In this document: in pieces, positions 1 to 8,800 of the stretch
How positions within the stretch are numbered: the stretch's first letter is position 1
Layout: every line of letters begins with the position of its first letter
Assembly (NCBI GenBank): GCA_002409595.1
Contig: DHNQ01000001.1
Location: 302,326 to 325,905 of the forward strand
Length of the DNA: 23,580 nt
Reading direction: 5' to 3'
DNA from: Dysgonomonas sp. UBA5412
GTDB lineage: Bacteria; Bacteroidota; Bacteroidia; Bacteroidales; Dysgonomonadaceae
The notes under the pieces: model-generated
What the model was told of the DNA's origin: nothing
Databases searched by the model: none
The model's input: the letters and a program-made list of their open reading frames with translations, nothing else
Translations under genes and position numbers: made by a program

Positions 1-1599
1 GAAGCCCAATTATACACTTTTTTCCATTGGGGAATACATGCCTGGGCCATATATGCTGTGGTGGGATTAGTACTGGCTTATTTTGCCTATCGTTATAAAT
101 TGCCGTTGGCAATACGAAGCGGTTTATATCCTTTGTTGAAAGATAAAATATATGGGCCAATCGGAAATATTGTAGACACTTTTGCGCTATGCAGTACATT
201 TTTCGGAATTGCGACAACTTTGGGATTTGGTGTTGTACAGCTAAATGCAGGATTGCAAAGTATAGGATTGGTGCCAGAGAACAGTTTTACATTTCAGGCT
301 ATTATCGTTATTGTAGTCATGGGTATCGCTATATTTTCAGCTTTTACAGGCGTGGATAAAGGTGTGAAGCGATTAAGTGAACTGAATCTGTCTCTCGCTT
401 TTATTCTGATGGTATTTATTTTGATTGCAGGACCAACAATATATATACTTAGCACCTTTAGTGAAGGTATCGGTTATTACATCAGTAATTTAACAATTCT
501 GACCTTCAATACTTTTGCCTATGAAACAGAAGCTCAGGGCTGGTTCTCGGGCTGGACAATTATGTATTGGGCCTGGTGGATATCATGGTCTCCGTTTGTA
601 GGGTTGTTTATTGCACGTATATCGAAAGGGCGTACCATACGTGAGTTTATTATAGCTGTACTACTGATTCCTTCCTTATTCAATTTCTTATGGATGACTA
701 TATTTGGCAGTAGTGGTGTTTGGCTGGATAAATTCGTAGCAAATGGAGAGTTGAGCCTATTGGCGAACGATCCGGATACTCTCCTGTTTCGCTTTTTTGA
801 ATATTTTCCATTTACAGGCTTATTGAATATAATAGCAATCTTGATGATTGGGGTTTTCTTTGTTACTTCAGCAGACTCCGGTATATTGGTTATGAACAGT
901 ATAGCATCCGGTGATAAAAAGAACTCGCCGAAGTGGCAAAATATATTTTGGGGTGTACTACTCATCATTCTCTCTCTTACACTGCTTCGGGCAGGAGGTC
1001 TGGCCTCACTGCAGACGATGACTCTCATTTCCGCATTACCCTTTGGGTTGAGTATGCTACTCTTATGTTTTTCTTTATGGAAAGCTTTGCAAATCGATCA
1101 TTTATTTCATAATACCAAACTGCCCTATGGTAGTATCGCATGGGACGGGAGCAGATGGAAGGAACGGCTGAACAGAATACTAACCTTTTCCCACAAAAGA
1201 GATGTCAAGGACTTTTTGAATGGCACGGTAAAAGAAGCATTCGGCGAACTTCAGCAAGAGTTATCCGAAAATGATATTGAAGCTCAAATAATAACAGGTA
1301 AAAACACTGCTCTATCCATAGAGTTATTTATAAGGCATGATAAAATACGAAATTTCCGATATGGTGTCGTTGCTGAGCCTCAAACGATCTCGGAGTATAT
1401 GATCGAGGAAGAGAATACTCCGAATGTTGATATGGAAACGCCTTATATACCGATTACCTATTTTAATGATGGGCGTAAAGGAAATGATATACAGTATATG
1501 ACAAAAGAGGAAGTGATAGCTGATGTCCTCAGAGAATATGAAAGATTTATAAGTCTCATCTCTGATGATAAAAACGAATTGCTTATTATTGACAAGTAG
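1..1599 (+). CDS. betT: BCCT-family choline/betaine transporter, BetT-like, 5' truncated by window edge
   Basis: This is a sodium- or proton-coupled inner-membrane importer for choline, betaine or a related quaternary amine. The frame is open from base 1 and the first visible residues (EAQLYTFFHWGIHAW) match the conserved early BCCT region, so the real start lies outside the window; the internal GTG at 58 is not a start. Many hydrophobic segments follow, and the tryptophan-rich signature is clear near 560-660 (MYWAWWISWSPFVGLF, then ARISKGRTIREF). The last ~160 residues are hydrophilic and end with a KEEVIADVLREYERF-like motif. That cytoplasmic tail is known from long BetT proteins, where it takes part in osmotic control. 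No choline-oxidation genes are visible, so the substrate is inferred from the family only. The gene converges on the ars operon. Confidence 0.9.
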   Translation, partial: EAQLYTFFHWGIHAWAIYAVVGLVLAYFAYRYKLPLAIRSGLYPLLKDKIYGPIGNIVDTFALCSTFFGIATTLGFGVVQLNAGLQSIGLVPENSFTFQAIIVIVVMGIAIFSAFTGVDKGVKRLSELNLSLAFILMVFILIAGPTIYILSTFSEGIGYYISNLTILTFNTFAYETEAQGWFSGWTIMYWAWWISWSPFVGLFIARISKGRTIREFIIAVLLIPSLFNFLWMTIFGSSGVWLDKFVANGELSLLANDPDTLLFRFFEYFPFTGLLNIIAILMIGVFFVTSADSGILVMNSIASGDKKNSPKWQNIFWGVLLIILSLTLLRAGGLASLQTMTLISALPFGLSMLLLCFSLWKALQIDHLFHNTKLPYGSIAWDGSRWKERLNRILTFSHKRDVKDFLNGTVKEAFGELQQELSENDIEAQIITGKNTALSIELFIRHDKIRNFRYGVVAEPQTISEYMIEEENTPNVDMETPYIPITYFNDGRKGNDIQYMTKEEVIADVLREYERFISLISDDKNELLIIDK

Positions 1600-1635
1600 A
1601 TAAACCTGAAAAAGAAGGCTGTGAATAAATTGATA

Positions 1636-1664
1636 GATTCAGGAAGGAATGATCGTCCTGAATC
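1636..1664. terminator. Bidirectional hairpin between betT and arsM
   Basis: A perfect 9-bp inverted repeat (GATTCAGGA / TCCTGAATC, 11-base loop) lies between two convergent genes, 36 bases after the transporter stop and 32 bases before the arsM stop. The T-rich flank on the plus side (ATTTATTTG) is weak. The position suggests a shared terminator. Confidence 0.7.
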
Positions 1665-1696
1665 CATTTATTTGCAACCATATTCTTTAAACTTTG

Positions 1697-2506
1697 CTAT
1701 TTTATTCCTGTTACAGTAATCGAATAAATGCCGACATTTCCCGCTTTGTATTTGGCTATCGTTGATTCATCTAAATGCTCCTGTAAAACATCATCAGGAA
1801 TGGCAACTGTTTTTGTTCGTTCAATCTTTATATCAGTAAAATTAACCTTTTTGATCTCTCCTAAATAATCGTCCTTTTGTATCGCACTGGCAATACAACC
1901 CGCATACAAGGAAGCATTATCTGTAAACTCTTTAGGGAATACGCCATTCAGCACAACATCAGAGATACAAAAATGACCTTCTTTTTTCAATACACGATAT
2001 ATTTCTTTAAATATTTTATCTTTTTCGGGTAGCAGATTTAAAACACAATTGCTTACTACTACATCAATAGAATTGGCAGGCAAAGGCATATTTTCAATGT
2101 CTCCTTCAATAAATTCGACATTGGTATACCCTCGCTTTGTTGCGTTCTTCCGTGCCTTTTCGATCATTTGTGGCGAAAAGTCAATACCGAGTACTTTTCC
2201 TTTTTCTCCGACTTCTGCCCTGGCTATAAAACAGTCGTTACCTGCACCTGAGCCTAAGTCTAAAACGGTATTACCATCTTTAATATCTGCATACTCAGTA
2301 GGCAATCCACAGCCTACACCCAAATCAGCATCGGCTTCATATCCTTTAAGCCCGCTATAATCTTCACTCATGATCGTAAAGACCTTTTTTGTAGGAGTAG
2401 CAGGACTCGTTCCACAACAGCAACTGGATTTTAAAGCATCACTATTCAAAGCCAATTCACTATATCTTTGTTTTACCAAAGCTTTCTTTTCTTCGTTCGT
2501 GTTCAT
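1697..2506 (-). CDS. arsM: Arsenite S-adenosylmethionine methyltransferase
   Basis: It methylates As(III) with SAM to methylated, partly volatile arsenicals. The 269-residue protein has a Rossmann SAM-binding motif VLDLGSGAGND at 81-91 and acidic/polar motifs at 107-110 (GIDF) and 134-137. Arsenic-ligand cysteines are visible at C66 (GVGCG), C154 (SNCVLN) and C204 (AGC). The 50-residue spacing between the last two equals that known for algal CmArsM (C174/C224). A C29-C30-C31 run near the N-terminus is typical of bacterial ArsM proteins. It is the last gene of the ars operon, 15 bases after acr3, and ends at the hairpin shared with betT. The identification is firm; activity is inferred from the conserved residues. 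Confidence 0.95.
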   Translation of the reverse strand: MNTNEEKKALVKQRYSELALNSDALKSSCCCGTSPATPTKKVFTIMSEDYSGLKGYEADADLGVGCGLPTEYADIKDGNTVLDLGSGAGNDCFIARAEVGEKGKVLGIDFSPQMIEKARKNATKRGYTNVEFIEGDIENMPLPANSIDVVVSNCVLNLLPEKDKIFKEIYRVLKKEGHFCISDVVLNGVFPKEFTDNASLYAGCIASAIQKDDYLGEIKKVNFTDIKIERTKTVAIPDDVLQEHLDESTIAKYKAGNVGIYSITVTGIK

Positions 2507-2521
2507 ATTAAAAGTGTTATT

Positions 2522-3556
2522 TTATTTATAATATTTCTTTTTGAGCCAAAAGGCAATGTTTACCAACAGGATAAGTACAGGCACTTCAACCAATGGGCCT
2601 ACTACGCCTGCAAAAGCCTGTCCGCTATGCAAGCCGAAGACACCGATAGCAACTGCAATAGCCAGTTCAAAATTATTGCCGGTGGCCGTAAATGCTATCG
2701 AAGCATTTTTATCGTAAGACGCCCCCATTAATTTTCCTGCAAAGAAGCTGAGGAAGAACATCACCACGAAATAGATTAATAACGGTATGGCTATCCGTAC
2801 TACATCCAATGGGATTTGTACGATCAGTTCACCTTTGAGGCTAAACATTAATACAATGGTAAATAGTAAAGCGATTAAAGTAATTGGTGAAATTGCAGGG
2901 ATAAACTTATCCTTATACCATTGTTCCCCTTTTATTTTAACCAATATCAAACGGCTTAGAATACCTATCAGGAAAGGAATACCCAAATAGATAGCGACTG
3001 TTTTGGCTATTGTACCTATGGATATATCCACGATTGCCCCTTCAAATCCGAATAAGGGAGGAAGTTTTGTTACAAATATCCAGGCATAAAAACTGTAAAA
3101 GAATACCTGAAAAATACTGTTCAGGGCAACTAATCCTGCACCGTACTCCGTATTGCCCTCTGCCAGGTCGTTCCATACAAGCACCATCGCTATACATCGT
3201 GCAAGACCTATCAGAATAACCCCAACCATGTATTCAGGATAATCGTGTAAAAAAAGAATGGCAAGTAAGAACATTAAGACAGGCCCGATAATCCAATTCA
3301 GAATTAACGAAATAGATAATATCTTTACGTTAGAAAACACTTTTGGCAGTTGTTTGTAATCTACTTTTGCCAATGGCGGGTACATCATCAGGATAAGACC
3401 GATTGCCAGAGGAATATTTGTTGTCCCACTCGACATGGAATCTATGTAGTTACTGAAAGAAGGTATAAAATATCCCAATCCTACACCGATAGCCATCGCA
3501 AGGAATATCCAAAGTGTTAAGTTCTTATCTAAGAAACTCATTTTCTTTTTACTCAT
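2522..3556 (-). CDS. acr3: Arsenite efflux permease, ACR3 family
   Basis: This inner-membrane antiporter exports As(III), the product of the arsenate reductase encoded just upstream. The 344-residue protein has about ten hydrophobic segments. The family signature GLARCIAMVLVWNDLAEGN contains the essential cysteine at C121 in a membrane helix. A second conserved region, TGNNFELAIAVAI, carries the conserved glutamate near the C-terminal end. Length is normal for bacterial Acr3. Its start overlaps the arsC stop by 8 bases, so the two are translationally coupled. It is often labelled arsB by function, but it belongs to the ACR3 and not the ArsB fold. Confidence 0.95.
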   Translation of the reverse strand: MSKKKMSFLDKNLTLWIFLAMAIGVGLGYFIPSFSNYIDSMSSGTTNIPLAIGLILMMYPPLAKVDYKQLPKVFSNVKILSISLILNWIIGPVLMFLLAILFLHDYPEYMVGVILIGLARCIAMVLVWNDLAEGNTEYGAGLVALNSIFQVFFYSFYAWIFVTKLPPLFGFEGAIVDISIGTIAKTVAIYLGIPFLIGILSRLILVKIKGEQWYKDKFIPAISPITLIALLFTIVLMFSLKGELIVQIPLDVVRIAIPLLIYFVVMFFLSFFAGKLMGASYDKNASIAFTATGNNFELAIAVAIGVFGLHSGQAFAGVVGPLVEVPVLILLVNIAFWLKKKYYK

Positions 3557-3974
3557 GACCTTTTATCTTATCGGTGTATAATTCATAAAAAGCTATTTTG
3601 ATTTCATCCCTTACCCTGATATACTCGGATTGAATAAATTCGGCTGTTCCCGTAGCTTCGGAAGGATCGTCAAAGCCGATATGCAGACGGTTCTTTACTT
3701 TTCCCGAGAATGCAGGACAGCTTTCATTTGCTCCACCGCAAACAGTAATCACATAGTCCCACTCATCATTCATATATTGCTCTACACTATCGGATGTATG
3801 GTGCGAAATATCTACACCTGCATCCTGCATGACTTCTATTGCCTTTGAGTTTACTTTTCCGCTTGCTTTTGTCCCTGCGGAATAAACAGACAATGAAGGA
3901 TCGAATGATTGTAAAAATCCATGAGCCATCTGGCTGCGGCAACTATTTCCCGTACATAGAATTAAAATTCTCAT
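3549..3974 (-). CDS. arsC: Thioredoxin-type arsenate reductase, LMW-phosphatase fold
   Basis: It reduces arsenate to arsenite for export by Acr3. The 141-residue protein opens with the P-loop CTGNSCRS (C7-X5-R13) of low-molecular-weight tyrosine phosphatases. It also carries C79 and C86 in VCGGANESC. The spacing C7/C79/C86 equals that of the Staphylococcus pI258 ArsC (C10/C82/C89), whose disulfide relay is regenerated by thioredoxin; that mechanism is inferred here. The FDDPSEATG segment at 101-109 supplies the conserved DP general-acid region. It overlaps acr3 by 8 bases. The gap of 73 bases before it contains an extra ArsR-like box. Confidence 0.95.
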   Translation of the reverse strand: MRILILCTGNSCRSQMAHGFLQSFDPSLSVYSAGTKASGKVNSKAIEVMQDAGVDISHHTSDSVEQYMNDEWDYVITVCGGANESCPAFSGKVKNRLHIGFDDPSEATGTAEFIQSEYIRVRDEIKIAFYELYTDKIKGHE

Positions 3975-4012
3975 ATTGTTTATAATTTCGTATTTACACT
4001 AACAGTTCCTAT

Positions 4013-4028
4013 TTCGTCGAGTAACGAA
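4013..4028 (-). promoter_or_regulatory. Second ArsR-like box upstream of arsC
   Basis: TTCG-N8-CGAA lies in the 73-base gap between the GNAT gene and arsC, the same 4-8-4 layout as the box at the arsR promoter. On the minus strand both boxes are preceded by ATA (ATATTCGT...). It could give arsC-acr3-arsM a separate arsenic-responsive promoter. No convincing -7 box was found, so the function is uncertain. Confidence 0.35.
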
Positions 4029-4047
4029 TATATCTCTTAAAAAAATA

Positions 4048-4512
4048 TCAGGATAAAACTTTTGACATTTTATAGTTTGTCATGGAGATACCAATGCAAA
4101 CGGTCTGTTGTTCCAGAATAACATAGCCTTTTTTTGAGAAGAAAGGCTCGGCTGTAATACTGACATCAGCAGTTATTTCTGAAATATCTTTCAACCGTGC
4201 ATATTCTTCAATCTTTTTAAGTAAGAATGTTGCAATCCCTTTGCCCTGATAGTCTTTATGGACAAACATAGAATTTAAATATCCTGACAATTTTAAGGCG
4301 GCAAACCCTAATATCGTATCGTTTTCCTCAGCAAGTATAAAGTATTGCTCATTTATCCGCTCCTCCCATACACTCGCTTCTTCTCCTCTTGCAGCCCAGC
4401 ATCCGACCTGTTCGGGTGTATAGTCTTTCAGATTGACTGAAAGGATAGTTGAACGAAACAGCTCTTTAATAGCAGGGATATCCTTTTTTGTTGCAAACCT
4501 GATGTCCATCAT
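4048..4512 (-). CDS. GNAT-family N-acetyltransferase in the ars operon
   Basis: This is a GCN5-related acetyltransferase using acetyl-CoA. The acetyl-CoA pyrophosphate loop is visible as YQGKGIATFLL, followed by a typical C-terminal fold ending in PFFSKKGYVILEQQTV. The frame extends upstream into arsR, but the tandem ATG ATG at 4512/4509 sits one base after the arsR stop (TGA-T-ATG-ATG). That reinitiation geometry decides the start and gives 153-154 residues. Acetyltransferases called ArsN in other ars operons detoxify arsinothricin, but this protein does not show an obvious phosphinothricin-acetyltransferase-like sequence. Its substrate is therefore unknown. Confidence 0.85.
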   Translation of the reverse strand: MMDIRFATKKDIPAIKELFRSTILSVNLKDYTPEQVGCWAARGEEASVWEERINEQYFILAEENDTILGFAALKLSGYLNSMFVHKDYQGKGIATFLLKKIEEYARLKDISEITADVSITAEPFFSKKGYVILEQQTVCIGISMTNYKMSKVLS

Positions 4513-4513
4513 A

Positions 4514-4834
4514 TCAGCAAATATCGTCTGTTTTCTGTAATTGGGTAAAAAAGCCACTAAACAGTTCTTTGGCTTTATTCCAGTTCTCGTTATTGATACA
4601 ATATTTCACGGTGGGTAATGTAATTGTCCCCTGAATCAATCCTGCATCTTTTAGTTCGTTCAAATGCTGAGACAGCGTGCTTTTAGCAATGGGCAAAACC
4701 TCTGACATATCGCCATGATAGCAGCATGACTCATTGGCAAGCATTTCAAGTATGGCAATACGAATAGGATGTCCTAATGCTTTAGCAAAACGGGCTAATT
4801 GTTCCTGATCGGCTGTTAATTCTTTCTTTGACAT
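4514..4834 (-). CDS. arsR: ArsR/SmtB-family arsenic-responsive repressor
   Basis: First gene of the operon and its likely repressor. The 106-residue protein is a winged helix with a recognition helix around residues 50-61 (IAKSTLSQHLNEL). Where classical ArsR has a CxC in the third helix, this one has a C37-C38 pair (NESCCYHGD). C79 and a C-terminal C106 are further candidate As(III) ligands. A longer frame beginning at a TTG (4858) would start inside the operator/promoter, so the ATG at 4834 was chosen. The stop is followed by one base and the GNAT start. Confidence 0.93.
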   Translation of the reverse strand: MSKKELTADQEQLARFAKALGHPIRIAILEMLANESCCYHGDMSEVLPIAKSTLSQHLNELKDAGLIQGTITLPTVKYCINNENWNKAKELFSGFFTQLQKTDDIC

Positions 4835-4851
4835 AGATTCGATATTTATTG

Positions 4852-4867
4852 TTCGCAAATATACGAA
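4852..4867 (-). promoter_or_regulatory. ars promoter and ArsR operator
   Basis: On the minus strand the sequence TTCGTATATTTGCGAA is a TTCG-N8-CGAA inverted repeat. Its centre is TATATTTG, a perfect match to the Bacteroidota -7 consensus TAnnTTTG. Repressor binding would cover the -7 box. The predicted transcript begins about 15 bases before the arsR ATG. A clear TTTG -33 element was not found (TTTAC lies at about the right distance). Confidence 0.7.
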
Positions 4868-5052
4868 TATTTATTTTGTAAATTATCTTAGAGAAAAATA
4901 TATAGATATTAATTTAAAGTTCTTAAAGAGGAACGAAAGAGGAAAAGTTTTTCAGTACCTTAACTTTCACTATATAGTATCATTTTTTTTTACTGCCACA
5001 TAAATTCTATTTGAAGATGAAAATCTAAGAAATTCAGTTCTCTAAAACGAAA

Positions 5053-5143
5053 ATTTTATATCTTTACAAAAGATAAGTTGCTCTTTATATATCGAGAAAA
5101 TTAAGCATATCTAAGAACTAAGCTGGTTTCTAAATAGTTACCT
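5053..5143 (+). repeat. 91-bp direct repeat, left copy
   Basis: This segment aligns without gaps to 18768-18858 with 7 mismatches in 91 positions, same orientation, 13,715 bases apart. It begins with a 7-bp inverted repeat around TATCTTT...AAAGATA, which in the right copy includes TATCTTTG, a -7-like box. It contains the tandem CTAAGAACTAAG. The longest identical run is 38 bases (5098-5135). It may be an attachment-site core or a copy of an element end. Confidence 0.85.
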
Positions 5144-5165
5144 GTGGACAAAAATGATTTCACAA

Positions 5166-5228
5166 CTAGCTGTACTTCAACAAACTAGAAATGACTATTT
5201 GTCTTAAACAATGTAAGGTCAATAAAAC
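5166..5228 (-). pseudogene. Probable relic of a tyrosine integrase C-terminal part
   Basis: Read on the minus strand, the frame gives VLLTLHCLRQ and then an unrelated tail to a TAG at 5166. LTLHCLR matches LTFHCLR at the HxxR box of the truncated integrase at 18861-19967. Fourteen bases are identical (5200-5213 and 18916-18929), and they lie at the same distance, to within one base, from the 91-bp repeat. Only this short piece is recognisable; upstream similarity is too weak to trace. Confidence 0.4.
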
Positions 5229-5354
5229 GTAAATCAGAGCATATCTAAGAATTATATCGTTAATAAATATTAAAACATATACATTTGCTTAGAGTTACAG
5301 TTAGCAAAATGGTGCAAAACGAAGAAGTATAATAGTTACCAAATATATCTGAAA

Positions 5355-5381
5355 AATTTGCTCTGAAAAATAGAGCAAATT
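5355..5381 (-). terminator. Hairpin with T-run on the minus strand
   Basis: A perfect 10-bp inverted repeat AATTTGCTCT / AGAGCAAATT with a 7-base loop. On the minus strand it runs into TTTTTC, as expected for an intrinsic terminator. It lies about 150 bases downstream of the small basic gene at 5530-5664 and may end its transcript. Confidence 0.45.
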
Positions 5382-5529
5382 ACAACATATTAATATTTTG
5401 CGTTAACATCAGTTTATTAAGCATTTAGTATAAGTAATTTTTTAAAAGCACAAGACATTGAATTATAGTCAGTTTCTTCTCCTTAGGATATATTCACTCC
5501 TACCAAGTATAAAGCCCAAACTTTAATCG

Positions 5530-5664
5530 TTATTTTTTCAAGTCATCCAACCCTTTGCGATTCTTTTCTGCTCGCTTATTAGCCTTATCCGCTCGTTTCT
5601 CTTTTAGATTCTTTTGAGGAGCTTTTCTGTCTGCTCTATCTTTTCCTTTTTGTTCTTTTGACAT
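5530..5664 (-). CDS. Small lysine/arginine-rich protein, 44 residues
   Basis: An ATG-started frame of 44 residues (MSKEQKGKDRAD..., ending GLDDLKK, TAA stop). It is extremely charged, with about half Lys/Arg/Asp/Glu, no hydrophobic core and no cysteine; it is probably disordered or a single helix. The biased, coherent composition and the clean start after an A/T-rich leader suggest a real gene, but AT-rich DNA can also yield Lys-rich frames. Its function is unknown, with nucleic-acid binding possible from charge alone. It is divergent from the glucan synthase and shares the box array at 5719-5814. Confidence 0.6.
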   Translation of the reverse strand: MSKEQKGKDRADRKAPQKNLKEKRADKANKRAEKNRKGLDDLKK

Positions 5665-5718
5665 AGTTTTTTTGTTTTAAATACTTTTTCAAGATCAGGA
5701 TTTCTTATCGAAAATATA

Positions 5719-5814
5719 TTACATAATTAAAACTATAAGTTACATAATTAATAGTTTCAACCGTTTTCATGGCTTTATCTATGAATTATGTAACTTATTG
5801 AAAATGTTATGTAA
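5719..5814. promoter_or_regulatory. Symmetric array of four TTACATAA boxes, AraC-like spacing
   Basis: TTACATAA occurs at 5719-5726 and 5740-5747, and its reverse complement TTATGTAA at 5786-5793 and 5807-5814. Both pairs have exactly 21-bp spacing and the array is symmetric about 5766.5. The inner boxes extend to a perfect 15-bp inverted repeat (5735-5749 / 5784-5798). Direct half-sites spaced 21 bp are the known geometry of AraC-family dimer sites. The array lies between two divergent genes, 53 bases before the glucan synthase start. A weak -7-like TACCTTTT sits at 5837-5844. Confidence 0.7.
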
Positions 5815-5866
5815 CACAAATTCCCATAAATCGGCATACCTTTTAAAATAAACAGAAGAAACAAAT

Positions 5867-8800
5867 ATGTTAGATTTTAGAGGTTATAAGAAATCCCAAC
5901 ACAAAGTCAATAATAAACCTTTTTACGGTGAATTGTTTAATACAGAACAGTTGGCAGAGTATTCGAAAGCGCTTGGAGAGGATCATCAGGCAACAGGGAG
6001 TACACAGAGTAATTATCTGCGAGAGCAATTAGATTATAATGATGTTATTCTGCACGATTTCAATAATGAAATGTTAACAAGCAGCAATCGAAGTTATGTA
6101 ACTCCCGCTATCGAATGGATGATTGACAATTTCTATTTAATTGAAGAGCATATTTTATTAGCCCGACATCACTACCCCAAGGAATATAACCAAGAACTTC
6201 CTTGCCTCTTGAAAGGTGAATATAAAGGGATACCCCGTATATATTCTTCAGTCATAGAACTCATCTCCCATACAGATTCTCAGATTGATATAGAATCACT
6301 TTCTGCTTTTTATAAGGCATACCAAATAAAATCTGCCCTCAAGATAGGAGAGCTCTGGGCAATCCCTATTATGTTACGGTTAGCGTTAATCGAAAATTTG
6401 CAACGTATTGCAACTCGATTACAGTTAAATACGAAACATCGTGATATAGCAAAAATGTGGGTCGACAAGCTGGAGGATATTGCTCTCAAAAAGCCCTCTA
6501 AATTGATTGAGATAGTAGCTGATATGGCACATTCCGATATCCCGACATCCGGTTCTTTTGTCTCAGAATTCAGTCAACGGTTATCGTCTCAAAATTCGGC
6601 ATTACAGATAGCCCGCAATTGGCTCGAACAAAAACTGGCGGAAGATGGACTTTTCATAGACGAGCTGATTTATCAGGAAAATCAAAATCAGGCAGTAAAT
6701 CAATTATCTGTCAGTCATATCATAAATAGTCTCCGGTTTATAAATACAACCGACTGGAAAATATTTGTTGAAAGACAAAGTATTGTAGAGCAAATTTTAC
6801 TTAAAGATCCAGCTGGAATTTATGGATCTATGGACTTTAATACTCGTGATCATTATCGACATATTATAGAATCATTAGCACAAAACAGTCTTAGATCAGA
6901 GATTGAAATCGCTCAATCTGCAATTACATTAACCCAATTGTATAAAGATACAGGCAGACAACAAGCTCATGTGGGCTATTTTTTAATAGGTAATGGAAAA
7001 TATTTACTCAACAAAGAAATTGATGTAAAAAAGACTATCACTACAAGAATAAAAAATGTATTCAGAGGTGTTCCTTTAGCTATTTATGCCGGATCTATAG
7101 CTATAATATCTATACTTGGATTTATCCTATTTGTTTCTATTTTCCAATCCAAAGAAATATCAATAACACATTGGCATTTTATAATCTTATCGTTCCTTTT
7201 CTTTATTTTCATTAACCAATTTGCTATATTTTTTGTCAATTGGATAATTACTCTTTTTGCAAAACCGGATATTCTGCCCCGACTTGATTTTTCCAAATCA
7301 ATACCGACTGAATGCCGCACAATGGTGGTTATTCCAACCATCATTTCAAATGAGGAAAATGTTGATAGTTTAATTTCCCAATTGGAACTTCATTATCTGT
7401 CGAATAGAAATACCAATCTTCATTTTGGATTATTGACAGACTTTCCGGATGCTCCTAAAGAGAAAGAGGCCTCCGATGATCTTTTGCTCAATCTGGCACG
7501 TTTGGGAATTGAAAATCTCAATAAAAAGTACAAGATTGATAACGGCACTCTGTTCTATTTGTTTCATCGACCTCGTCAATGGAATCCGAAAGAAAAAACG
7601 TGGATGGGCTATGAGCGGAAAAGGGGTAAGCTAATGGAATTTAATTCACTACTAAGAGGGAAGGAAAACAATTGCTTCTCGCACATTGAAGGAGACCGAT
7701 CTATATTGCCGAGCTTTAAGTATGTGATAACCTTAGATGCAGACACACAATTGTCTCCCGACACCGCTCATAAACTGATAGGAACAATGGCTCACCCACT
7801 GAATCAAGCAGAACTTGATGTGAAACGAAATGTTGTAGTCAGGGGTTATGGTATTCTTCAACCCCGTGTTTCGTCCAATCTTGTAAGCAGTCAATGTTCC
7901 CCTTTCTCACGCTTGTTTACAGGCGATTCGGGTATTGACATTTACACCCGAACCGTATCCGATGTCTATCAGGATGTGTTTCACGAAGGTTCTTATATGG
8001 GTAAAGGTATTTATGATGTAGATACTTTTGAAACCAGCTTAAACAACCGTTTTCCTGAGAACAAAATACTTAGCCACGATTTGTTGGAGTCATCCTATAT
8101 ACGCTCCGGACTTGTTAGCGATATAGAAGTTTCCGAATCATTTCCCCCGGGTTATAATATGGATGCAAACCGTCGTTTTCGTTGGATACGGGGAGACTGG
8201 CAAATCTTACAATGGGTATTGCCTTGCGTTCCTAATTCGGGTAAAGGTTTTTCCAAAAATCCTATTTCGAGTTTAAGCAAATGGAAAATACTTGATAATT
8301 TACGCCGAAGTATAGTCTCGCCTGCAACATTGTTATTCTTGATCGGATTTGCCATATTGTTTCCTCAAAAACTTTGGTCAGGTCTATTGTTGATACTTCT
8401 CATTACCGTTCTCCCTTTTGTATTGGAGAATACAACCAGCTCTTTACGCAAAGCAAAAGACCAATCGTGGAAACTCCATTTATGGGAGGTCTTAGAAAAA
8501 AGCATGCATCAATTCAAGCAGGTTCTATTTGCATTAGTTGTTCTCCCATACGAAGCCTATCTCTGTGTAAAAGCAATTATTGTCACTCTTTGGCGACTGA
8601 CTATATCTCATAAACATCTGATGCAATGGCAAACCTCTGCCGATGTAGAGAAAAAAGCAGTTAATACACTATCGGGATTCTATAACAGGATGTGGTTTTC
8701 GCCTGTAATGGCTATTCTGTGCGGAATATCGTTAGGTATATACAACCCGATCTTACTATACGTTTCTCCGTTTTTATTTATATGGATAATTGCTCCATAT

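Larger units (their letters stand above)
4868..5529. other. Gene-free stretch between arsR and the small basic gene
   Basis: No credible full gene is visible in these 660 bases. The stretch holds the left copy of the 91-bp repeat (5053-5143), a likely integrase relic (5166-5228), a second partial match to the repeat core (GCATATCTAAGAA at 5239-5251), and a 10-bp hairpin (5355-5381). The rest is AT-rich, without strong structure. Confidence 0.6.

Noticed and set aside
4514..4858. Longer ArsR starting at the TTG at 4858
   Set aside because: That start would lie within the predicted -7 box and operator; the ATG at 4834 fits the family's usual N-terminus.
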